Shown here: positions 37,801 to 46,673 of the stretch, in pieces
Layout of the letters: the number at the start of each line of letters is the position of its first letter
Position numbering within the stretch: position 1 is the first letter of the stretch
Assembly (NCBI GenBank): GCA_009929375.1
Contig: SAAO01000007.1
Coordinates: forward strand, 1 to 64,000
From: Bacteroidia bacterium
Lineage (GTDB): Bacteria > Bacteroidota > Bacteroidia > Bacteroidales > Paludibacteraceae
Length of the DNA stretch: 64,000 nucleotides
Direction of reading: 5' to 3'
Program-made: the position numbers and the translations under genes
The notes under the pieces: model-generated
The model's input: the letters and a program-made list of their open reading frames with translations, nothing else
Told to the model about the DNA's origin: nothing
Databases searched by the model: none

Positions 37801-37842
37801 AAAAATAAAAAACCGGATAGTTTTTATATACTATCCGGTTTA
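37801..37842 (-). terminator. Intrinsic terminator after the PurF-like gene
   Basis: Perfect arms AACCGGATAG (37811-37820) and CTATCCGGTT (37831-37840), with a T-rich run on the minus strand. Confidence 0.92.
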
Positions 37843-37861
37843 TCTGGTTAATTAAAAATCA

Positions 37862-39658
37862 TTATTTATCAAGTCCTTCGTAATAATTAATATAAGCTTT
37901 GTTGACAAGGCGGTTACCTCCCGGAGTAGGATAATTGCCTGTGAAATACCAATCGCCTTTATGATTCGGACAAGCTTCATGTAATCCGTCGATGGTTTGA
38001 TACACCAATTCCACCGGACAATCTACCTCAGCTGGAGTTAACATTCTGGCTATTTCTGCCGAAATTTCATTCTGAGTAAACGGCTCATAAATTTCAGTTA
38101 CGTAATTTTTAATCTGCTCTTTCGGTAGATTTTCCTGTAATTTGCATTTCCGGTACACCTCGTCGATAATATTCTGATGTCCAGTTGATTTAAGCAAGCT
38201 AATTGCAGCTCTGAAAGCACAGAACTCACCCATTCGCGCCATATCGATACCATAATAGTCGGGAAAACGCACTTGTGGAGACGAAGATACAATGACAATT
38301 TTTTTAGGTTCAAGACGATTCAGAATTTTCAGAATACTCTGTTTAAGCGTCGTCCCGCGAACAATCGAATCGTCAATTGCAACCAGATTATCAACTTTGT
38401 TTCGGCGAATGGAGCCATAAGTAATGTCGTACACGTGAGTGGCAAGGTCGTCACGCTCGTTATTGGTGGAAATGAATGTACGAAGTTTAATGTCTTTTAT
38501 AAGCACTTTTTCTGTACGCGGTGCTTTGCCTGTATATGCTTTTATGCCATCAATCATACCATAAAATGCCACTTCGGCAGTATTTGGTATAAATGAAAAT
38601 ACAGTGTTTTCTATTTCATTATCAACGGCTTTCAGAATATCTTTACTGAGCGATTCTCCTAATTTTTTTCGTTCTTTGTAAATGTCAATATCACTACCGC
38701 GAGAAAAATAAATTCTTTCAAAAGAACATTTAGCCGGATTTGGATCAGCTTCACGAATGGTTTCAAATTTTACCGAACCATTTTTTTTGATGATAAGCGC
38801 CTGACCGGGAAGAAGTTCATGCACATCTTCTTCTTTTACATTCATAGCGGTCTGTATAACAGGACGTTCGGAAGCAGTCACCACAATTTCGTCACTTATA
38901 TAATAAAATGCAGGGCGAATGCCTTTCGGATCACGAAAAACAAACGAATCACCATGACCCAACATACCGCAAATGGCATAACCTCCATCCCAAAGTTTCT
39001 CAGATTTACGAATGAATGAAGCAATACGCAGATTTTCCTCAATTTTCTGAGTTATTTGTTTGTCATTTGTATAACGTTGTTTCAGAAGATCGTATTCTTT
39101 CTGTACTTCCTTGTCGAGCGTAAATCCAAGAGATTCGAGCATCAGAAACGTATCGCCTTTGTCTCGAGGGTGTTGACCTTTAAGTGTCAGATGATCAAAG
39201 AGCTCATCCACATTAGTTAGGTTGAAATTTCCGGCCAGAACCATGGTACGATTTTTCCAGTTATGACGGCGGAGGAAAGGATGTACATACGATAATCCGC
39301 TCTTTCCTGTGGTGCTGTAGCGAAGATGTCCGAGATACAGTTCGGCTGCAAAGGGTAAATCGGCCTTAGCTTTTTCAACAGAATGTAAAACTTCGTGTCC
39401 GGCAAGTTTCATCGTGTTGTTTATTCCTGCAAAAATTTCCTGAATTGCATTTTTACCTTCGAATCTTTCACGCCAGATATATTCCTCGCCCGGAGGAACA
39501 TCGAGTTTGACTGTAGCCAGGCCGGCTCCCTCCTGCCCTCTGTTGTGCTGTTTTTCCATGAGCAGATACATTTTTTGCAAACCATACTGCCATGTTCCGT
39601 ATTTTTCCTGATAATAATCCAAAGGCTTAAGAAGCCTTACCATTGCAATTCCACACAT
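37862..39658 (-). CDS. Long PurF-like glutamine amidotransferase/phosphoribosyltransferase
   Basis: 598 residues, about 100 longer than usual PurF. An N-terminal Ntn glutaminase with Cys2 (MCGIAMVRLL), KQHNRGQEGAGLA and LGHLRYSTTGKSG (near 108) is joined to a phosphoribosyltransferase domain with the PRPP loop VAIDDSIVRGTT (about 425-436) and SSSPQVRFPDYYGID. The C-terminal 90 residues (LTPAEVDCPVELVYQTIDGL on) have no counterpart I know in classical PurF. It could be the purine-pathway amidophosphoribosyltransferase or a second, divergent copy; the genome context (beside glmS) does not decide. Confidence 0.82.
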   Translation of the reverse strand: MCGIAMVRLLKPLDYYQEKYGTWQYGLQKMYLLMEKQHNRGQEGAGLATVKLDVPPGEEYIWRERFEGKNAIQEIFAGINNTMKLAGHEVLHSVEKAKADLPFAAELYLGHLRYSTTGKSGLSYVHPFLRRHNWKNRTMVLAGNFNLTNVDELFDHLTLKGQHPRDKGDTFLMLESLGFTLDKEVQKEYDLLKQRYTNDKQITQKIEENLRIASFIRKSEKLWDGGYAICGMLGHGDSFVFRDPKGIRPAFYYISDEIVVTASERPVIQTAMNVKEEDVHELLPGQALIIKKNGSVKFETIREADPNPAKCSFERIYFSRGSDIDIYKERKKLGESLSKDILKAVDNEIENTVFSFIPNTAEVAFYGMIDGIKAYTGKAPRTEKVLIKDIKLRTFISTNNERDDLATHVYDITYGSIRRNKVDNLVAIDDSIVRGTTLKQSILKILNRLEPKKIVIVSSSPQVRFPDYYGIDMARMGEFCAFRAAISLLKSTGHQNIIDEVYRKCKLQENLPKEQIKNYVTEIYEPFTQNEISAEIARMLTPAEVDCPVELVYQTIDGLHEACPNHKGDWYFTGNYPTPGGNRLVNKAYINYYEGLDK

Positions 39659-39726
39659 TTTTTTTCCTTAATTTGAGATTTGCGTATTTTTAGCTTATAA
39701 ATATTTCTATAAAAATGCACTATTAA

Positions 39727-39770
39727 ATGAAAAACCCCCGCGCTCAGAATTTGATACGAAGGGGTTTTAT
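39727..39770 (-). terminator. Intrinsic terminator after glmS
   Basis: Arms AAAAACCCC (39730-39738) and GGGGTTTTA (39761-39769). The loop is long; on the minus strand TTTTT ends the stem. Confidence 0.7.
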
Positions 39771-39772
39771 TC

Positions 39773-41614
39773 TTATTCCACTGTTACCGATTTAGCCAGA
39801 TTTCGCGGCTGATCCACGTCGCAACCTTTCACTACAGCAATATGATAAGCCATTAACTGTAAGGGTATTGCAGCTAATAAAGGCACCAAACATTCTTCTG
39901 TATCCGGTATGCTAATGGTGTAATCTGAAAGACTTTTAACCACCACATCACCTTCAGTTACAATCGAAATAATTTTTCCTTTTCGTGCTTTTATTTCCTG
40001 AATATTGCTCACTACTTTTTCATACATACCAGCACTTGGAGCAATGACTACTACAGGCATTTCGTGGCTGATAAGTGCAATCGGTCCGTGTTTCATTTCG
40101 GCTGCCGGATAACCTTCGGCATGAATGTACGATATTTCTTTCAACTTCAGCGCTCCTTCGAGGGCTACAGGAAAATTATATCCACGTCCCAGATATATAA
40201 AGTTTTGAGCGTATGTAAATGTTTTAGCAAATTGTGCAATTGCATCATTCTGCGTCAACAGCGTTTTCATTTTTTCCGGAATTCGTCCCAGTTCCTGTAC
40301 AATATTTAAATACCTGTCCTGAGGAAGTGTTCCTTTTTCGCGTCCGATCATCAAAGCCAGCATAGTAAGCACAGTAACCTGAGCTGTAAATGCTTTGGTC
40401 GAAGCCACACCAATTTCGGGTCCGGCGTGAGTATAACAACCGGAATCCGTATTTCGCGGAATAGAAGCACCCACCACATTGCAAATACCAAAAATAAATG
40501 CTCCCTGCGATCGTGCAAGCTCCACAGCAGCCAGTGTATCAGCCGTTTCGCCTGATTGCGAAATGGCAATTACAATATCGTCCTTGTTGATAACAGGTTT
40601 ACGATACCTGAATTCCGACGAATATTCCACTTCCACAGGAATGCGAGCAAACTCTTCGATAGCGTACATCCCAATCAGACCGGCATGCCACGAAGTTCCA
40701 CAAGCAGTAATTATTATACGTTTGGCATTCAAGAATTTATCTTTATTATCAATAAATCCGGAAAGCGTAATATTATTTTCTTCCACATTCACACGTCCGC
40801 GCATCGAATCGCTGAGTGTTTTAGGTTGCTCAAAAATCTCTTTAATCATAAAATGCGGATAACCACCTTTTTCGAGTTGATTAAGCGTCATTTCGAGCTT
40901 TTTAATTTCAGGTGTTTTCTCCACATTCGAAATTGTTTTGATGCGAAGCTCTTTATCACGTTCGAGCGTAACAATTTCCTCATCGCCCACGTAAACGACT
41001 TTGTTGGTAAATTCAATGATAGGCGTTGCATCTGATGCCAGAAAATATTCATCTTCGCCCACACCTACTACCAACGGACTACCTTTACGGGCAGCCACAA
41101 TTGTATCGGGTTCATTTTTTTCAATTACAGCAATGGCATAAGCACCTACTACCTGATTAAGAGCTAATTGAACTGCTGTAACTAAATCTACCTGATTTGA
41201 TTTTTTCACAAATTCAATTAGCTGAATCAACACTTCGGTATCAGTTTCGCTATTGAAAGTGTAGCCATGTTCTTTCAATCCTTCCTTCAGAACCGCATAA
41301 TTTTCGATAATGCCATTATGAATTATGGCCAGTTCTTCTGATTGCGAATAATGCGGATGTGCATTCACCTGATTAGGCTCACCATGCGTGGCCCAGCGGG
41401 TGTGTGCTATTCCGATTGTTCCTTTAATATCCTGTTGTTCGGCAAAACGAACAAGGTCGGCAACTTTTCCTTTTGCTTTGTAAACATTCAGATTGCCATT
41501 GTTAATCAGTGCAATACCTGCACTATCATAGCCGCGATATTCGAGTCGTTGAAGACCCTTTATCAAAATCGGGTAAGCATCCTGCTTTCCGATATATCCT
41601 ACTATTCCACACAT
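39773..41614 (-). CDS. glmS: Glutamine-fructose-6-phosphate aminotransferase (isomerising)
   Basis: 613 residues. N-terminal glutaminase (Cys2 in MCGIVGYIG; HTRWATHGEPN near 72; HNGIIENY) and two SIS isomerase domains (ACGTSWHAGL near 305; SQSGETADTLAA; SIVTEGD), ending KSVTVE as in the family. It makes glucosamine-6-phosphate for peptidoglycan and LPS. Downstream of dapL by 52 bases, so the two wall-precursor genes are probably cotranscribed. I see no glmS ribozyme or riboswitch in the short upstream gap. Confidence 0.97.
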   Translation of the reverse strand: MCGIVGYIGKQDAYPILIKGLQRLEYRGYDSAGIALINNGNLNVYKAKGKVADLVRFAEQQDIKGTIGIAHTRWATHGEPNQVNAHPHYSQSEELAIIHNGIIENYAVLKEGLKEHGYTFNSETDTEVLIQLIEFVKKSNQVDLVTAVQLALNQVVGAYAIAVIEKNEPDTIVAARKGSPLVVGVGEDEYFLASDATPIIEFTNKVVYVGDEEIVTLERDKELRIKTISNVEKTPEIKKLEMTLNQLEKGGYPHFMIKEIFEQPKTLSDSMRGRVNVEENNITLSGFIDNKDKFLNAKRIIITACGTSWHAGLIGMYAIEEFARIPVEVEYSSEFRYRKPVINKDDIVIAISQSGETADTLAAVELARSQGAFIFGICNVVGASIPRNTDSGCYTHAGPEIGVASTKAFTAQVTVLTMLALMIGREKGTLPQDRYLNIVQELGRIPEKMKTLLTQNDAIAQFAKTFTYAQNFIYLGRGYNFPVALEGALKLKEISYIHAEGYPAAEMKHGPIALISHEMPVVVIAPSAGMYEKVVSNIQEIKARKGKIISIVTEGDVVVKSLSDYTISIPDTEECLVPLLAAIPLQLMAYHIAVVKGCDVDQPRNLAKSVTVE

Positions 41615-41666
41615 AAATTAATTCAGTAATTTTTAAATAAAGTATATTCTGATCAGTTTTTCTTTT

Positions 41667-42893
41667 TTATAAATTGCCGCGTATTCGCTCCATGGCAATC
41701 TCGGTACCTTCACGACTACTAAATCCGGTAAAACGCATATAGCCTTCGCCGGCATTTCCAAATACAACTCCGGGAGTACCTACAATTTGGAATTCGTATA
41801 ATAATTGATGAAAAAATTTCCACGAAACCTCGCCATCCGGAGTTTTGAACCAAACGTAAGGCGAACTTTTACCACCGTATACTTTCAGGCCCATTGATAA
41901 TAATTCGCGACGAATAAGCGCTGCATTGTTCAGATAGTATTTAACAAGTTCCTGTGTTTCAGCTTTTCCTTTGCGACTAAATACAGCTTCAGCGCCTCTC
42001 TGAACCACATAAGATACCCCATTGGTATAATTTGCATTTCGTCGGCTCCAGAGTTTTATTAGGGGGAAACCATCGCCCATCATATTGTGAACTGTAATTT
42101 CCGGTGGAAAGACCGAGAATCCACAACGTAATCCGGTAAATCCGGCTGTTTTGGAAAAAGAGCGTATTTCGATGGCAACTTTTTTGGCTCCTTTTATTTC
42201 ATAAATGCTTTTAGGAACATCGTCCTCAGTAACATATGCCTGATAAGCAGCATCGTACACGATTATTGCATCCTGTTCAATAGCATAATCCACAAATCGT
42301 TTCAGTTCAGTCCGGTTAAGAGATGTGCCAGTAGGATTGTTTGGATTACAAAGATATATGATGTCGACTTTTTCCTGAGGAAGTTCGGGAATGAAACCTG
42401 TTTCTTCGTCGCAACGGAGATAAACCACATTGCTCCATTTTCCATCTTCAGTCTGAAATCCGGCACGACCACTCATGATAGTTGCATTTTCGTACACAGG
42501 ATATACAGGCTCAGCGATAGCTATAATGTTATCGCGCCCCAATACATGACCGATATTGCCAATATCTGATTTGGCTCCATCATTAATAAAAATACTTTCT
42601 TTATCGAGTGTGATACCAAGAGATCGATAGTCCTTCAGAATTTTTTCAATCAGAAAATCATAACCCTGAGGTGGACTATAGCCTCTGAAAGTTGTCTGAA
42701 CAGACATTTCATCTACAGCAGAGTGCATTGCTTTAACTACTTCGGCAGGTAACGGACGAGTCACATCTCCAACTCCGAGACGGATAATTTTTTTGTCAGG
42801 ATGAAGCAGTTTGTAGGCATTCACGCGCTTTTCAATCTCATCGAAACAATATATTTCAGGAGTTTTCAGGTAATTTTCGTTCGCTAATGCCAT
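41667..42893 (-). CDS. dapL: LL-diaminopimelate aminotransferase
   Basis: 408 residues of aminotransferase class I/II. LGVGDVTRPLP (about 41-51), FRGYSPPQGYDFL, GAKSDIGNI, CNPNNPTGT (about 182-190) and the PLP lysine in RSFSKTAGFTGLRCG (near 246) fit DapL, which converts tetrahydrodipicolinate to LL-diaminopimelate in one step. Bacteroidetes use this route for lysine and peptidoglycan. It is followed by glmS 52 bases later. Confidence 0.95.
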   Translation of the reverse strand: MALANENYLKTPEIYCFDEIEKRVNAYKLLHPDKKIIRLGVGDVTRPLPAEVVKAMHSAVDEMSVQTTFRGYSPPQGYDFLIEKILKDYRSLGITLDKESIFINDGAKSDIGNIGHVLGRDNIIAIAEPVYPVYENATIMSGRAGFQTEDGKWSNVVYLRCDEETGFIPELPQEKVDIIYLCNPNNPTGTSLNRTELKRFVDYAIEQDAIIVYDAAYQAYVTEDDVPKSIYEIKGAKKVAIEIRSFSKTAGFTGLRCGFSVFPPEITVHNMMGDGFPLIKLWSRRNANYTNGVSYVVQRGAEAVFSRKGKAETQELVKYYLNNAALIRRELLSMGLKVYGGKSSPYVWFKTPDGEVSWKFFHQLLYEFQIVGTPGVVFGNAGEGYMRFTGFSSREGTEIAMERIRGNL

Positions 42894-43094
42894 TTTAAAT
42901 ATCGTTTTATTTGAAATCGTTCTTTATTCTGCAAAATTGCATTTTTTTTTTGACTTATAAAAGATTGAATAAATATATATACAATTCCGCGAGTCAAATG
43001 TTCGATAATGAAGCTTTAATGCGTTTATTTTTAGAAAAATGTAATCTCTCGAATTGCTTATTCTGCAAATTAATAGTTTTGTTTCTGTTCTGAA

Positions 43095-44078
43095 CTACTG
43101 AATTTTTACCAGCGTACGACCTTTTAGTTTTCCTTGCAATATCAAATCTATTGCAGAAACGAGTTCATCTAAAGTGATTTCGTTATAAAGTTCCATTAAA
43201 TGCGCAGGCTTCCAATCAGTTGCAAGTTTTTGCCAGAGAGGTTCGCGTAAATACATCGGATAATTTTGTGCTGAAATTCCTATCAATGAAATTCCACGTA
43301 AAATAAATGGAAATACGCTCATATTCAGCTGTGTGGCCGAAACACTTCCACATGTAGTTACAGCACCCAATAGATTGAGTGTTTTTAATACATTTTCAAG
43401 GATAGGTCCGCCCACAGTATCAATTCCACCTGCGAATCGCGACGATAGAATAGGACGTTTATCTACCTGAGCAAATTCTTCACGCGTAATGATCTCAGAT
43501 GCACCAAGGCTTTTCAGAAAATCGTGTTCCGAAGACTTTCCCGAAACAGCTACCGTTTCGTAACCCAGACCGTTCAGAATTGAAAGTGCTACTGATCCAA
43601 CTCCACCTGTGGCACCAGTTACAATTATTTTTCCATTTTCAGGTTTTACAAGTTCGCTCATTCGGGTTACCGAAATTCCGGCTGTAAACCCGGCCGTACC
43701 AATGATCATAGCTTCCTTCATTGTCAATCCTTCGGGCAGTTTTACTACCCAATCGGCTGGTACGCGAATATATTCTGCAAAACCGCCGGCGGTGTTCATT
43801 CCCAAATCGTAACCCGACACAATAACTTGATCACCGGCCTTAAATTCTTTTGAATCAGATAATTCCACAATACCAGCAGCATCAATTCCCGGAGTGTGAG
43901 GATAGTTTTTTGTCACACCTTTGTTGCCCGTGGCCGAAAGTGCATCCTTGTAGTTCAGCGATGAATAATAAACTTTTACCAAAACATCTCCTATTGGAAG
44001 TTGTTCACTATCAAGTGTTTTGATTGAACTTAAATAACCTTCTCCGGTTTCTTCGGTCACAAGTGCTTTGTATTCCAT
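43095..44078 (-). CDS. YhdH/YhfP-family quinone oxidoreductase-like protein
   Basis: 327 residues, medium-chain dehydrogenase/reductase without the catalytic zinc ligands. SSLNYKDALSATGNKGVTK (about 40-58), HTPGIDAAGIV and the nucleotide motif VTGATGGVGSVALSIL (about 148-163) match the YhdH group, some members of which are NADPH-dependent acryloyl-CoA reductases (AcuI). The substrate is not readable. It is followed by dapL after 201 bases. Confidence 0.9.
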   Translation of the reverse strand: MEYKALVTEETGEGYLSSIKTLDSEQLPIGDVLVKVYYSSLNYKDALSATGNKGVTKNYPHTPGIDAAGIVELSDSKEFKAGDQVIVSGYDLGMNTAGGFAEYIRVPADWVVKLPEGLTMKEAMIIGTAGFTAGISVTRMSELVKPENGKIIVTGATGGVGSVALSILNGLGYETVAVSGKSSEHDFLKSLGASEIITREEFAQVDKRPILSSRFAGGIDTVGGPILENVLKTLNLLGAVTTCGSVSATQLNMSVFPFILRGISLIGISAQNYPMYLREPLWQKLATDWKPAHLMELYNEITLDELVSAIDLILQGKLKGRTLVKIQ

Positions 44079-44173
44079 GTCTTTATATTTATTATTTGTC
44101 TGTTTTTAATTCAATTCAGATCTCTGCATTGAATGAATGTGAAAAAATGTTTGAAAATATTGTATTAATTATC

Positions 44174-44212
44174 AACAAAAAAACGTCGAAGTATACTCAC
44201 TTCAACGTTTAT
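44174..44212 (-). terminator. Intrinsic terminator after the bactofilin gene
   Basis: Arms AACGTCGAAG (44182-44191) and CTTCAACGTT (44200-44209) with one G-U pair in the minus-strand RNA; seven T follow. Confidence 0.85.
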
Positions 44213-44236
44213 ATGTTGCTAACTTTACTTCATCTT

Positions 44237-44602
44237 TTATTCCGGCTTTACGCTGTTATTGTCACGCATTGAGCAGGTTCCGTTAAACACGGCATTGGGC
44301 TCAACTGACAAAGTTTTTGTTTTTACATCCCCTTTTATATTGGCAGTACTTCTCAGAAGCAGACTTTCGGTAACAACCACATCGCCCACTACATTTCCAA
44401 TAATTTCGGCATTAATACACGAAATGGAGCCTTTAAGTAAGCCATTGATCCCCACTATCACTTTGCCGTTGCAAATTATCTCTCCTTCAACTTCTCCATC
44501 GATTCTGAAATCGCTATCAGCGACAATTTTACCAACAATTTTACTGCCGTTTGTAAGCGAATTATATGTAACTCCGCCATTTGTAACAACTTCTCTGGCC
44601 AT
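44237..44602 (-). CDS. Bactofilin
   Basis: 121 residues. The whole protein is the bactofilin beta-helix, with repeats such as GKIVADSDFRIDGEVEGEI, GKVIVGINGLLKGSI and STANIKGDVKTKTL; short polar tails at both ends. Bactofilins polymerise without nucleotide and position cell-wall and polysaccharide enzymes. It is transcribed away from the polysaccharide cluster, from a promoter at 44635. Confidence 0.92.
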   Translation of the reverse strand: MAREVVTNGGVTYNSLTNGSKIVGKIVADSDFRIDGEVEGEIICNGKVIVGINGLLKGSISCINAEIIGNVVGDVVVTESLLLRSTANIKGDVKTKTLSVEPNAVFNGTCSMRDNNSVKPE

Positions 44603-44634
44603 GATAATTATGTTTAACTATTTTTTTGAGCGTT

Positions 44635-44642
44635 CAAAATTA
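44635..44642 (-). promoter_or_regulatory. -7 element of the bactofilin gene
   Basis: Minus-strand TAATTTTG, 33 bases before the start. Confidence 0.6.
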
Positions 44643-44767
44643 CTTCATTCCGCTGAAAAAAACAACAATTTTACACATAATAAAAAAACTAATTTTGATT
44701 TTCGCTCAAAAAAGATTTTTACGGTGGAAATAATCAAGTAAAAATTGTGTTTTCATGTAAAAAAACT

Positions 44768-44775
44768 TACTTTTG
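44768..44775 (+). promoter_or_regulatory. -7 element of the polysaccharide cluster
   Basis: TACTTTTG matches TAnnTTTG. A partial -33 (ATTG, 44744-44747) lies 20 bases before it. The first ATG of the cluster is 63 bases downstream. Confidence 0.6.
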
Positions 44776-44837
44776 TTTGAGTAATGAATTTTGGATAGAA
44801 ATTTACTACTTCAGATTGTTTTCAATGATTGAATGAA

Positions 44838-45884
44838 ATGAGCAATACAAATTTTAATGAAATTTATTCAAAAGTTATAGGCAGTAAGTACTTAAAAAAA
44901 ACTTACGATTCATTTTCTATATCAACATTAATTTCAAAATCAGGACAAAATCTTTTCCTTCCATTTTATCACACAGTTTCGAACAAAAGGCTTCCTCACA
45001 TTGAAAATATTTATCCTGTAAGGAACGAAAAGCTATTTATTGAAGATTTGGATTTGATTCTTAAATACTTCGAACCGGTAAGTATTTACGAAGTGGAAAA
45101 TAAGGTGCAGGCAGGTGAAAACTTCAAAAAACCTTCATTTCATTTGACATTTGATGATGGTTTAAGTGAGATTTATTCGGTTGTAGCTCCAATTTTAGAA
45201 AAAAAAGGTGTGCCCTCCACATTTTTTGTAAATACAGATTTTATTGATAATAAAGCATTATTTTATCGCTATAAGGTTAGTTTGATAATTGAAAAATTAA
45301 GAACGAACAGGGCATTATTAGAACCCTTATCTGAAGTATTATATGAAAAAAAATATGATTTTGAAGATGTGTCGAGAGCTTTGTTAAGTTTAAATTACAC
45401 TTCAATAAATTTGATTGACAAAGTGGCCGATACCATCGAGTTGTGTTTTGATGATTATTTAACTAAAGAAATGCCATATCTTTCGACAGATCAAATCAAA
45501 GTATTAATAAGAAAAGGCTTCACAATAGGTTCTCATTCGATTGATCATCCATTTTTTAACGACATCTCATTTAATGAACAAAAAAAGCAAATAAATGAAA
45601 GCTTTCGTATTTTAATTGAGCAATTTGCTATAAACTACAAATTTTTCTCTTTTCCGTTTTCTGACGAAGGAGTTACAATCGATCTCTTCGATTGGTTATA
45701 CGATGTTGAAAAGTGCAATTTATCATTTGGCACTTCGGGTTTAAAACAGGACTATTCTGTACAACATATTCACAGGGTGGCTTTCGATGGAACATTAAAT
45801 AAGGCAGAAGATATTGTGAAATTGCAGTATTTCAATTATATAGTAAAGTCAATGCTGAACAAAAATTATATGATTAGATTATGA
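44838..45884 (+). CDS. Polysaccharide deacetylase (NodB fold)
   Basis: 348 residues from the ATG at 44838; a TTG in frame at 44829 is a weaker alternative. NodB motifs: FYHTVSN, the metal/catalytic TFDDG (about 104-108) and SHSIDHPFF (near 232), with a C-terminal SFPFSDEG. The metal histidines and the catalytic Asp are intact, so it is probably active. No signal peptide is seen, so it likely acts on a lipid-linked sugar in the cytoplasm or is exported by another route. First gene of a six-gene surface-polysaccharide cluster; its stop overlaps the next start (ATGA). Confidence 0.88.
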   Translation: MSNTNFNEIYSKVIGSKYLKKTYDSFSISTLISKSGQNLFLPFYHTVSNKRLPHIENIYPVRNEKLFIEDLDLILKYFEPVSIYEVENKVQAGENFKKPSFHLTFDDGLSEIYSVVAPILEKKGVPSTFFVNTDFIDNKALFYRYKVSLIIEKLRTNRALLEPLSEVLYEKKYDFEDVSRALLSLNYTSINLIDKVADTIELCFDDYLTKEMPYLSTDQIKVLIRKGFTIGSHSIDHPFFNDISFNEQKKQINESFRILIEQFAINYKFFSFPFSDEGVTIDLFDWLYDVEKCNLSFGTSGLKQDYSVQHIHRVAFDGTLNKAEDIVKLQYFNYIVKSMLNKNYMIRL

Positions 45885-46642
45885 TTAAGAGTTTATACAA
45901 AAAAATATTTTCAGAAAAAAATCAGACTTAACATTCGAATATTCCTTAATAGATTTTTCTCGTTTTTTTACATGGGTAAGAAATATTATTGTGTATGTTG
46001 TGATAAGAGTTTCAGAAAATTCAAGACTAAAGGATATTTAAAAAGAGAAAATGCAGAGTGTCCTTATTGTATGTCATTGGAACGTGTCAGACTACTAAGC
46101 TACTATTTATCCAATGAGTTGAATGTTGAAAAATATGCAGGAACAAAAGTCCTGCATTTTGCTCCCGAGAAATGCTTGTTTGATAAATTTAAAAATCTTG
46201 ATATAGAATATATTGATACAGATATAAACCCTGCATATGCCCGACATGTAGTTGATATTACCAATATTCCGTTCAAAGATGATTATTTTCAATTGATAAT
46301 TTTTCTCACGTATTGGGGCATATTCCAGATGAACGTAAAGCTATAAACGAATTATACCGGGTATTAAAACCCGGAGGCATAGCATTAATTTTGAGTTTAG
46401 TGGATCTGAAGAGAGATAAAACTTACGAAAACACTATGTACACAACCAAAAATGACAGACTGATGCATTATGGAGAGCCTGATTTATGCAGATTGCATGG
46501 AATTGATTTTAAGGAAAGACTCACTGCAGGAGGCTTTAAAGTTGAAGCAATTGACTACAGAAAGTATTTCTCTGAAAAAGAACAAGCAAAATTTTCACTT
46601 GGAAATGGAGAACGTGAGATTATATATTCATGTACTAAATAG
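45881..46642 (+). pseudogene. SAM methyltransferase with zinc-binding N-terminus, two frameshifts
   Basis: Full-length gene deduced across two indels. From the ATG at 45881 (overlapping the deacetylase stop) the frame reads MIKSLYKKIFSEK, then shifts in a run of seven A (45914-45920); removing one A continues as IRLNIRIFLNRFF and MGKKYYCVCC. A second shift in five T (46300-46304) needs one extra T, after which FSHVLGHIPDERKAINELY joins smoothly and runs to 46642. The shifts cancel. The restored protein (about 253 residues) has a Cys-rich N-terminus (CVCC, CPYC) and Methyltransf_11 motifs ending VLKPGG, as in methyltransferases of polysaccharide loci. Error or decay cannot be told apart here. 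Confidence 0.8.
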
Positions 46643-46673
46643 TTTGTTAAGAGAAAAAATGAAGATACGGTAA

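Noticed and set aside
37661-37855. 64-codon frame between the acyl-CoA ligase and PurF-like genes
   Set aside because: Almost all Phe/Ile/Tyr/Leu from AT-rich intergenic sequence, and it covers a terminator and a promoter of flanking genes.
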